From assembly GCA_035556515.1 (NCBI GenBank), contig DATMEO010000071.1, positions 1-7,248 of the forward strand: 7,248 bases of DNA, read 5' to 3'. The position numbers and the translations under genes were made by a program. Position 1 is the first letter of the stretch. Every line of letters begins with the position of its first letter. Positions 1 through 4,769 of this stretch are shown here, one piece after another. The notes below the pieces were generated by a model. That model was given only the letters and a program-made list of their open reading frames with translations. It did no database searches and had not been told where the DNA came from. This DNA is from Gaiellasilicea sp035556515 (GTDB lineage Bacteria; Actinomycetota; Thermoleophilia; Gaiellales; Gaiellaceae).

Positions 1-236
1 AGGCACTCGGCCATCGGGCGGCGATCTCGATCGGCACGAACCCGCACTACGGCGGCGAGGAGCGGCGGATCGAGCCGTACCTGCTCGACTTCGAGGGCGA
101 TCTCTACGGCCGGCGGCTGGTCGTCGAGCTGTGGCAGCGGCTGCGCGACGAGCAGGCTTTCGAGAGCGAGCAGGCGCTCGTCGACCAGATCGCCCGCGAC
201 GTCGAGGCGACCCGGCAAGCGACCCGTCCCCTCTGA
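1..236 (+). CDS. ribF: Riboflavin kinase / FAD synthetase, C-terminal end (partial)
   Basis: Only the last 77 residues are in the window. Codons begin at base 3 and the stop is TGA at 234-236. The fragment matches the C-terminal riboflavin kinase domain of bifunctional RibF, which phosphorylates riboflavin to FMN; the missing N-terminal domain would adenylylate FMN to FAD. Visible family features are AISIGTNPHYGG, equivalent to the NIG..PTFGG strand, then IEPYLLDFEGDLYG, which contains the conserved glutamate and the (H/Y)LLDF..DLYG signature. These are followed by the closing helix RLRDEQAF..EQALVDQIARDVEA. The protein is cytosolic. In many bacteria ribF lies directly before rpsO and pnp; here about 4.1 kb of other genes comes between. 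The next start codon is 23 nt downstream with no visible terminator, so read-through into the ABC operon is likely. The assignment rests on recalled family motifs and is strong despite truncation. Confidence 0.93.
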   Translation, partial: ALGHRAAISIGTNPHYGGEERRIEPYLLDFEGDLYGRRLVVELWQRLRDEQAFESEQALVDQIARDVEATRQATRPL

Positions 237-259
237 AGGCGTTAGGTAGTTTGACCGGC

Positions 260-1180
260 GTGTCCGAGTCGTTGATTCACGCACGCGGTCTCGTCAAGCG
301 CTTCGGCGAGCTCGTCGCCGTCGACGGGATCGATCTCGATGTCAAGCAGGGAGAGGCGTTCGGCTTCCTCGGTCCGAACGGTGCGGGGAAGAGCTCGACG
401 ATGCGGATGATCGGCTGCGTCTCGCCGGTGAGTGAGGGGACGCTTCGGATTCTCGGCCAGGATCCGGCCGAAAACGGCCCGCAGATCCGCGCCCGGCTCG
501 GCGTCGTCCCACAGCAGGACACGCTCGACTTCGAGCTGACCGTGCGGGAGAACGTGCTCATCTACGGCCGCTACTTCGGGCTCTCGCGGCGCGAGCTGAA
601 GCCGAGGATCGACGAGCTGCTCGACTTCGTCCAGCTGACCGAGCGGGCGGGGGACAAGGTCGAGCCGCTCTCCGGCGGGATGAAGCGCCGACTAACGATC
701 GCGCGCTCGCTGATCAACGACCCCGACCTGCTGCTGCTCGACGAGCCGACGACGGGGCTCGACCCCCAGGCGCGCCACGTCGTCTGGGACCGCCTCTTCC
801 GGCTGAAGCAGCGCGGCAAGACCTTCGTCGTGACGACTCACTACATGGACGAGGCCGAGCAGCTCTGCGACCGGCTCGTCGTCATGGATCACGGCGCGAT
901 CGTCGCCGAGGGATCGCCGTGGGAGCTGATCCAGCGCTACTCGACGCGCGAGGTGGTCGAGGTCCGCTTCGAGAGCGAGCGGCCGGCGAACGGCGTCTTC
1001 GAGGGAGCCGCCGAGCGTGTCGAGGAGCTGCCGGACCGTGTCCTGCTCTACACCCGCGACGGCGATGCGACCGCGACCGCCGTCGCCGAGCGCGGGCTGC
1101 CACCGCACTCGACGCTCGTTCGCCGGAGCACGCTCGAGGACGTCTTCCTCCACCTGACCGGACGCACTCTGGTCGACTGA
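260..1180 (+). CDS. ABC-2 type exporter, ATP-binding subunit (NodI/DrrA/CcmA-like)
   Basis: This is a 306-residue ABC ATPase. I chose the GTG at 260 because similarity to the family begins right after it (SESLIHARGLVKRFG) and a weak AGGTAG lies 10 nt upstream. The reading frame stays open back to 131, but that part overlaps ribF and reads as a shadow. Motifs counted from the GTG are: Walker A GPNGAGKS at 38-45, Q-loop Q85/Q86, signature LSGGM at 137-141, Walker B LLLLDE at 157-162, D-loop region GLD at 166-168 and switch histidine H194. All residues needed for ATP hydrolysis are present. A C-terminal extension (about 225-306) is typical of exporter ATPases of this group. It should power the two permeases encoded immediately downstream at the inner face of the membrane. 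The TGA overlaps the next ATG by one base (TGATG), implying translational coupling. The substrate cannot be read from the sequence; drug, lipid or glycolipid export are all possible. A TTG at 251 is an alternative start. Confidence 0.95.
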   Translation: MSESLIHARGLVKRFGELVAVDGIDLDVKQGEAFGFLGPNGAGKSSTMRMIGCVSPVSEGTLRILGQDPAENGPQIRARLGVVPQQDTLDFELTVRENVLIYGRYFGLSRRELKPRIDELLDFVQLTERAGDKVEPLSGGMKRRLTIARSLINDPDLLLLDEPTTGLDPQARHVVWDRLFRLKQRGKTFVVTTHYMDEAEQLCDRLVVMDHGAIVAEGSPWELIQRYSTREVVEVRFESERPANGVFEGAAERVEELPDRVLLYTRDGDATATAVAERGLPPHSTLVRRSTLEDVFLHLTGRTLVD

Positions 1181-1956
1181 TGGACAGCGTCCTCCAGCCG
1201 CTGCGAGCGTACGAGCACTGGCTCGCGCAGTACCGGCGCGTCTGGCGGGGCACGATCGGAACGAGCCTCGTCAACCCGGTCCTCTACGTGACCGCGCTCG
1301 GCGTCGGCCTCGGCACGATCGTCGACCAGACGCAGAACGCTCCCGGCGGCGTCCCGTACCTGGACTACGTCGCGCCGGGGCTCCTGGCCGCGGCCGCCAT
1401 GCAGACAGCGACGATCGAGTCGAGCTGGCCGGTGATGGCCGCGATCAAGTGGTCGCGCGTCTACCACGCGATGATCGCGACGCCGCTGACCGAGCGGGAC
1501 GCCTTCGTCGGCCACCAGCTGTTCGTGATCACGCGGGTCTTCACGTCCGCCGCCGCCTATCTCGCGGTGATCGCCGCGTTCGGGGCCGTCCCGTCCTGGT
1601 TCGGCGTCCTGGTCGTGCCGGTCGCCGTGCTGATCGGCACCGCCTTCTCGATGCCGATGGCTGCGCTCGCGGCCCGCGTCGAGGACGACCGCACGTTCGT
1701 GACGATCTTCCGCTTCCTGGTCGTGCCGATGTTCCTCTTCTCCGGGACGTTCTTCCCGGTCTCGCAGCTGCCGCTCGGGTTCGAGCTGGCCGCGTACGTG
1801 ACGCCGATCTGGCACGGCGTCGAGCTGTGCCGGATGCTCACGCTCGGAACAGTCGAGCTCGGACCTGCCCTCGGGCACACCGCCTACCTGCTGGCGTGGA
1901 CGCTCGTCGGCTTCGAGCTCGCCCGGCGCTCGTACCGCCGGAGGCTGCTCGGATGA
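1180..1956 (+). CDS. ABC-2 type transporter permease, first of two (NodJ-like)
   Basis: This 258-residue membrane protein belongs to the ABC-2 permease family. Starting at the ATG in TGATG trims a long shadow extension and places the short amphipathic N-terminus typical of the family first. Hydrophobic stretches lie near residues 30-48, 64-78, 112-135, 140-165, 172-192 and 230-247, consistent with six membrane spans. The ABC-2 signature region FLFSGTFFPVSQLP...YVTPIWHGVELCR (about 185-218) is clear. No Shine-Dalgarno sequence precedes the ATG, so translation probably depends on re-initiation after the ATPase gene. The last four bases overlap the next gene (ATGA). It shares the arrangement PxLY..(A/S)LG.GLG, YxxxVAP.LLAA, ATPL, FLFS.TFFP and TP..HGV.L.R with the next protein, so the two are paralogues and probably pair as a heterodimer around one exporter pore. 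The substrate is unknown; NodJ-like naming reflects fold similarity and not demonstrated lipooligosaccharide export. Confidence 0.92.
   Translation: MDSVLQPLRAYEHWLAQYRRVWRGTIGTSLVNPVLYVTALGVGLGTIVDQTQNAPGGVPYLDYVAPGLLAAAAMQTATIESSWPVMAAIKWSRVYHAMIATPLTERDAFVGHQLFVITRVFTSAAAYLAVIAAFGAVPSWFGVLVVPVAVLIGTAFSMPMAALAARVEDDRTFVTIFRFLVVPMFLFSGTFFPVSQLPLGFELAAYVTPIWHGVELCRMLTLGTVELGPALGHTAYLLAWTLVGFELARRSYRRRLLG
1940..1944 (+). promoter_or_regulatory. Shine-Dalgarno site of the second permease
   Basis: GGAGG lies 8 nt before the ATG at 1953, inside the end of the first permease gene. It is the only strong ribosome-binding site in the three-gene exporter operon; the first permease relies on a TGATG junction and the ATPase on a weak AGGTAG. 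Confidence 0.75.
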
Positions 1957-2744
1957 CGTCGCTCATGCTGCGAGCGTTCGAGTTGCCGGGTGGCCGCGGC
2001 ATCCATCTCTTCGAGCGGAACGTGATGAGCCACCGGCGCACGTGGCCGATCATCGTCTCGGGCTTCTTCGAGCCGCTCTTCTACCTGCTCTCGCTCGGGT
2101 ACGGCCTCGGCGGCTATGTCGGCGACGTCGTCATCGACGGGCAGCCGATCGAGTACGCGGCCTTCGTCGCGCCGGCGCTCCTCGCCGCATCCGCCTTCAA
2201 CGGCGCCTTCTACGACGCGACCAACATCTTCTGGAAGCTGCGCTACCAGAAGGTCTACGACGCGGTGCTCGCGACCCCGCTCGGGCCGAAGGACATCGCG
2301 GCCGGGGAGACCGCGTTCGCGCTCTTCCGCGGCCTCATCTACGCGGTCGGCTTCTTCACCGTGATCACGGCGCTCGGGCTCGTCGACTCGTGGTGGGCGT
2401 TGCTGGCGCTGCCGGCGACGGTGTTCATCGGCTTCGCGTTCGCCGGCGCCGGGATCGCCGCCGTGACCTACATGCGCAGCTGGCAGGACTTCGACATCCT
2501 CAACCTCGCGATCCTGCCGATGTTCCTCTTCTCGGCGACGTTCTTCCCACTCTCGACCTACCCGGACTGGCTGGAGTGGGTGATCCAGGCGACGCCGCTC
2601 TACCACGGCGTCGACCTGCTCCGCGCGCTTACGACCGGCACCGTCGGGCCTGGACAGCTCGTCAACGTCGCGTACCTGGCCGTCCTCGGCCTCGTCGGGA
2701 TGTGGATCGCCGGCCGCCGGGTCGAGAAGCTGCTGCTCACCTAA
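1953..2744 (+). CDS. ABC-2 type transporter permease, second of two (NodJ-like)
   Basis: This 263-residue ABC-2 permease is a paralogue of the preceding gene. The ATG at 1953 overlaps the previous stop in an ATGA junction, and a good GGAGG lies at 1940-1944, 8 nt upstream, which fixes the start. Predicted membrane stretches are about residues 33-53, 68-84, 120-141, 146-172, 182-200 and 235-254. Diagnostic segments are GFFEPLFYLLSLGYGLGGYVG (35-56), YAAFVAPALLAASAF (68-82), DAVLATPLGPKDI (103-115), FLFSATFFPLSTYPDWLEW (191-209) and TPLYHGVDLLRALTTGTV (214-231). The WxxLRYQKVYDAVLATPL portion probably includes the cytoplasmic coupling helix that contacts the ATPase. With the two upstream genes it forms a compact three-gene exporter operon with overlapping ends. 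No terminator-like hairpin with a T run follows the TAA; the next ATG is only 30 nt away. The substrate is unresolved. Confidence 0.92.
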   Translation: MTSLMLRAFELPGGRGIHLFERNVMSHRRTWPIIVSGFFEPLFYLLSLGYGLGGYVGDVVIDGQPIEYAAFVAPALLAASAFNGAFYDATNIFWKLRYQKVYDAVLATPLGPKDIAAGETAFALFRGLIYAVGFFTVITALGLVDSWWALLALPATVFIGFAFAGAGIAAVTYMRSWQDFDILNLAILPMFLFSATFFPLSTYPDWLEWVIQATPLYHGVDLLRALTTGTVGPGQLVNVAYLAVLGLVGMWIAGRRVEKLLLT

Positions 2745-2774
2745 TCGCAAGATTTCCCGTCGAACCGTGTCTGT

Positions 2775-3008
2775 ATGGACATGGGATCGGTGCCGGCCAG
2801 ACTGAGGCCGATCGAGGCGGTGTGCTGCCTCGACTGCGGTAAGGAGTACGCAAAGCCGAGCGGCCGCGGCACCATCTCGACGAACCCCGGCTGCCCCGAC
2901 TGCGGCTATGTCGGCTGGGTCCCGAGCACCGCGCGCCTTACGACAGCGTTGCAGCGTGACCGCTCCGGCGGGGATCGGCTGCCGCGCCTGTCGCCCCGAT
3001 CAGGCTGA
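2775..3008 (+). CDS. Small zinc-ribbon protein of unknown function
   Basis: This is a 77-residue protein I cannot assign to a named family. Its core is a zinc ribbon: a first knuckle C18-x2-C21 (with C17 adjacent) and a second knuckle C40-x2-C43, separated by KEYAKPSGRGTISTNPG and followed by GYVGWVP. Four cysteines at this spacing would bind one zinc ion structurally, as in small ribbon domains that contact nucleic acid or partner proteins. The start is the ATG at 2775; an in-frame ATG at 2781 is an alternative. Neither has a recognisable Shine-Dalgarno sequence. It begins 30 nt after the exporter operon and may be its last gene. From about residue 55 on, the coding DNA is antisense to the end of the GGT-like gene. 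That tail (STARLTTALQRDRSGG...) lacks ribbon features and is probably unstructured. The cysteine pattern and codon use support a real gene; the role is unknown. Confidence 0.7.
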   Translation: MDMGSVPARLRPIEAVCCLDCGKEYAKPSGRGTISTNPGCPDCGYVGWVPSTARLTTALQRDRSGGDRLPRLSPRSG

Positions 3009-4296
3009 CGCCGCCGAAGTAGTGGTGCGCGCCCGGCCAGCGCCGCACCTGCAGTCCAGACGCGGCCAGCTCCTCGAGCGCTCGCTCGTCGACTCCGGGC
3101 TCCGCGTTGACGACGTCGCCGGCTCGGTGGAAGCGCGGGCGCTCGACCGCTTCGACCGGATCGAGCTCCTCGTCGAGGATGCCGGCGGCGACGCTGACGA
3201 GCGCGCTCCGGAGCCGGGTGCCGCCGGCGGAGCCGATCGAGAGCTCGAGCCCACGCCCGAGCGCGAGCGTCGGCGCCATCATGCTTCCCATCCGCGCTCC
3301 CGGCTCGAGCGGCGCCCGAATCAGGTCGACCTCACCGAGCATGCTGTTCAACTGCACGTCGAGCCCGGGAAGAAAATCGCCCGTGCCGAGGCCGAGGCTC
3401 GACGTCAGCACGCAGGCATGGCCGTCGCCGTCGACTGTGACGAGATTCGTCGTGTGACCGTCGGATTCGTCACTCGCCAGCGCCGCGAGCAGCGCGTGCA
3501 CTCGCGCGGTCCCGTCGAGATCGCGCAAGCGAGGCAGCCGTTCGAGCGTCCCGGACACTCCCGACAGGCCCGCGCGCGTGAGCACCCGACGCCCCAGCCA
3601 CGCGACCTCTGTCGGCGCTTCCCAGCGTGCCTCGTAGAGCGTCAACTCGCAGGCCGTCACGGGGACGCCCTCGACCGCCGTGAGCAGCTCTGCTACGGAT
3701 CCCTCGTAGACGGTCGCCGCACCCTCGTCTGCGAGCAGCTCGAGCGCCGTCGCGAGCCCGGGCTGCTCGAGGCTCTCGCCGGCCTCGAGCAGCCGGCCTC
3801 CGGGCGCGTAGATGCGCTCGCCGTCGGGCTGCATCGTGAAGACCGGCCCCAGCATCGAGAGGCAGGCGGCGTGGGCCGACGGCATCACGACGCCGTTGCG
3901 CGCCAGCCGCAGCGCCGGCTCGACGAGCCGCGGCCACGGCAGACGGCCGAAGCGCCGATGGAGCGCGTCGAGCCCGCGCGGGAGCCCCGGCACCGCGCAC
4001 GTTCCCGGTCCGACCGCGTAGTGGACGAGCTCCTCGCCGAACGGCACATGCAACTCGACGGGTGCTGCGCCCTCGCCCGAGGGCACGTCCACGAAGCAGT
4101 CGAGGTTCCATGCCTCGGCGCCGTCGAAGTAGATCGCGTGGCCGCCGCCGAGCAGGCCGGTCATCACGGTCTCGGCGACACAAGAAGCGAGGCAGGCCGC
4201 CACGGCGGCATCTGCAGCCGTCCCGCCTTCCTCGAGAATCTCGATTCCTGCCGCCACGGTGGCCGGGTGGCCGGCTGCGACACCGCTTGGAACCAT
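2938..4296 (-). CDS. Gamma-glutamyltransferase-family Ntn-hydrolase (divergent)
   Basis: This 452-residue protein is homologous to gamma-glutamyltransferase, an N-terminal-nucleophile hydrolase that self-cleaves into two subunits. The N-terminus (MVPSGVAAGHPATVAAGIEILEEGGTAADAAVA) aligns with the start of the mature fold, with no signal peptide, so it is probably cytosolic. LLGGGHA (48-54) matches the family LGGGG loop. Cleavage is predicted between H281 and T282 in GHTTNLVTVDGDG, making T282 the nucleophile and leaving a small subunit of 171 residues. Downstream are LNSMLGE (316-322), GSMMAPT (337-343) and GSAGGTR (355-361), the last matching the oxyanion-loop GSPGGSR. It is shorter than the classical enzyme (about 580 residues). 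The segment equivalent to E. coli DFRE reads DCFV (66-69), so the arginine that holds the gamma-glutamyl carboxylate is absent. It may be a hydrolase or acylase of another substrate. Transcription is divergent from rpsO and convergent with the zinc-ribbon gene. No Shine-Dalgarno sequence is visible; it may be leaderless. Confidence 0.9.
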   Translation of the reverse strand: MVPSGVAAGHPATVAAGIEILEEGGTAADAAVAACLASCVAETVMTGLLGGGHAIYFDGAEAWNLDCFVDVPSGEGAAPVELHVPFGEELVHYAVGPGTCAVPGLPRGLDALHRRFGRLPWPRLVEPALRLARNGVVMPSAHAACLSMLGPVFTMQPDGERIYAPGGRLLEAGESLEQPGLATALELLADEGAATVYEGSVAELLTAVEGVPVTACELTLYEARWEAPTEVAWLGRRVLTRAGLSGVSGTLERLPRLRDLDGTARVHALLAALASDESDGHTTNLVTVDGDGHACVLTSSLGLGTGDFLPGLDVQLNSMLGEVDLIRAPLEPGARMGSMMAPTLALGRGLELSIGSAGGTRLRSALVSVAAGILDEELDPVEAVERPRFHRAGDVVNAEPGVDERALEELAASGLQVRRWPGAHHYFGGVSLIGATGAAADPRRSGHAATLS

Positions 4297-4303
4297 AGGT
4301 TGC

Positions 4304-4310
4304 TACCCTA
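4304..4310. promoter_or_regulatory. Overlapping divergent -10 elements (TACCCTA) for the GGT-like gene and rpsO
   Basis: TACCCTA reads as a TANNNT -10 box on both strands. On the plus strand it is TACCCT (4304-4309), preceded by TGC as an extended -10. On the minus strand it is TAGGGT (4310-4305). The minus-strand box ends 8 nt before the ATG of the GGT-like gene, a spacing that would make its transcript leaderless or nearly so. The plus-strand box would start an rpsO transcript near 4316 with a leader of about 75 nt. No convincing -35 box is visible in either direction. This is inferred from position and consensus only. Confidence 0.4.
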
Positions 4311-4317
4311 CGCGCGA

Positions 4318-4329
4318 CCGAGATCTCGG
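4318..4329. repeat. 12-bp perfect palindrome (CCGAGATCTCGG) in the divergent intergenic region
   Basis: CCGAGATCTCGG is identical to its reverse complement. It lies just beyond the overlapping -10 elements, where it would cover the start of an rpsO transcript and the upstream promoter region of the GGT-like gene. A second 8-bp palindrome, GGCCGGCC, overlaps its end at 4328-4335. It could be an operator for a dimeric regulator, or chance in GC-rich DNA. Confidence 0.35.
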
Positions 4330-4335
4330 CCGGCC

Positions 4336-4386
4336 GTGTCTTCCTTCACGCCGCGCGGGGGCTCCGGAGACATCGACAGAAGGAGG
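4336..4386 (+). promoter_or_regulatory. Candidate S15 autoregulatory leader of rpsO with anti-Shine-Dalgarno segment
   Basis: The untranslated region before rpsO can form two competing pairings. In the first, 4336-4343 (GTGTCTTC) pairs with 4366-4373 (GGAGACAT), 8 positions including two G-U wobbles, leaving the ribosome-binding site free. In the second, CTTCCTTC at 4340-4347 pairs with GAAGGAGG at 4379-4386, 8 positions including one wobble, which covers the whole Shine-Dalgarno sequence. The two share bases 4340-4343, so they cannot coexist. S15 is known to repress its own translation through leader RNAs of different shapes in different phyla, so such a switch would be expected here. Found by hand pairing; no folding energy was computed. 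Confidence 0.45.
4378..4386 (+). promoter_or_regulatory. Strong Shine-Dalgarno site of rpsO
   Basis: AGAAGGAGG ends 4 nt before the ATG at 4391. This near-perfect match to the 16S rRNA 3' end decides the rpsO start over the upstream in-frame ATG at 4259, which lies inside the divergent GGT-like gene. Confidence 0.92.
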
Positions 4387-4390
4387 CCGG

Positions 4391-4660
4391 ATGGCCCTCA
4401 CCAAGGAAGTCAAGCAGGAGCTGATCGGGAAGCACGGCCGCAACGAGGCGGATACGGGCTCCCCCGAGGTGCAGATCGCGATGCTGACGCAGCGGATCAA
4501 CGACCTCACCGAGCACCTGCGCACGCATGCGAAGGACCACTACTCGCGGCGCGGGCTGCTGAAGCTCGTCGGCCGCCGGCGGCGGTTCCTGAATTACATG
4601 CAGAAGCACGACCTCGAGGGCTATCGCGCCCTCATCAAGGAGCTAGGCCTCAGGCGCTAG
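4391..4660 (+). CDS. rpsO: 30S ribosomal protein S15
   Basis: This gene encodes an 89-residue protein, exactly the usual S15 length. It begins MALTKEVKQELIGKHGRNEADTGSPEVQIAMLTQRI and ends RRRRFLNYMQKHDLEGYRALIKELGLRR. The conserved blocks are the DTGSPEVQIA motif (about residues 21-30), the LTEHLRTHAKDHYSRRGLL helix, and the RRRRFLNY segment. S15 binds the 16S rRNA central domain early in 30S assembly at the junction of helices 20-22. The start is fixed by the Shine-Dalgarno sequence 4 nt upstream. pnp follows after 109 nt without a terminator, the classical rpsO-pnp pairing, so both are probably made on one transcript. The leader upstream has alternative pairings that could serve autoregulation. 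Nothing unusual is seen in the protein. Confidence 0.98.
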   Translation: MALTKEVKQELIGKHGRNEADTGSPEVQIAMLTQRINDLTEHLRTHAKDHYSRRGLLKLVGRRRRFLNYMQKHDLEGYRALIKELGLRR

Positions 4661-4669
4661 CTCGACCCG

Positions 4670-4745
4670 GGAGAGTGGAAGCTTGGACGAGTCCCGCCGG
4701 TAGTTCGAAAGACACTGTCGAGGCTGATCCAAACTTCCACTCTCC
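4670..4745 (+). promoter_or_regulatory. Long hairpin in the rpsO-pnp spacer (likely RNase III-type processing site of the pnp leader)
   Basis: Bases 4670-4687 (GGAGAGTGGAAGCTTGGA) pair with 4728-4745 (TCCAAACTTCCACTCTCC). Seventeen of 18 positions are Watson-Crick, with one C-A mismatch (4682 with 4733) and a 40-nt loop. The lower 12 pairs are uninterrupted. No T tract follows, so it is not an intrinsic terminator. In E. coli, and as I recall in Streptomyces, the equivalent spacer forms a hairpin that RNase III cleaves; PNPase then trims the cut arm and lowers its own expression. Position and shape here match that element. The pairing is visible in sequence; cleavage is inferred. Confidence 0.8.
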
Positions 4746-4762
4746 ACCAAGCAGAGTGGAGG
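4734..4762 (+). promoter_or_regulatory. Alternative hairpin that would hide the pnp Shine-Dalgarno sequence
   Basis: CTTCCACTCT (4734-4743), the downstream arm of the long spacer hairpin, can instead pair with AGAGTGGAGG (4753-4762). That gives nine Watson-Crick pairs and one T-G wobble (4735 with 4761) around a 9-nt loop. The paired region contains the complete GGAGG of pnp (4758-4762). AGAGTGGA occurs as a direct repeat at 4672-4679 and 4753-4760, so the two copies compete for the same complement. If the upstream copy is removed by cleavage and trimming, the ribosome site would be closed. Confidence 0.55.
4758..4762 (+). promoter_or_regulatory. Shine-Dalgarno site of pnp
   Basis: GGAGG lies 7 nt before the ATG at 4770. 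It selects that ATG over the one at 4765, which is followed almost at once by an in-frame TGA (ATG GAA TGA). Confidence 0.88.
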
Positions 4763-4769
4763 ACATGGA

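Noticed and set aside
131..259. N-terminal extension of the ABC ATPase frame upstream of the GTG at 260.
   Set aside because: It overlaps the ribF coding end, is Arg/Ala-rich, and family similarity begins only after the GTG.
1884..2750. Minus-strand open frame (288 codons) opposite the second permease.
   Set aside because: Highly charged translation without domains, mirrored by a clear membrane protein on the plus strand.
2973..3001. Inverted repeat GATCGG/CCGATC with a 17-nt loop near the end of the zinc-ribbon gene, considered as a terminator.
   Set aside because: Only six pairs, a large loop and no T tract on either strand; not enough to call a terminator.
4259..4390. N-terminal extension of the S15 frame from the ATG at 4259.
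   Set aside because: S15 is normally 89 residues; the ATG at 4391 has a near-perfect Shine-Dalgarno sequence, and the extension lies in the divergent gene and its promoter.
4670..4745. The spacer hairpin considered as an intrinsic terminator of rpsO.
   Set aside because: No T run follows the stem, the loop is about 40 nt, and pnp follows directly; a processing or regulatory role fits better.
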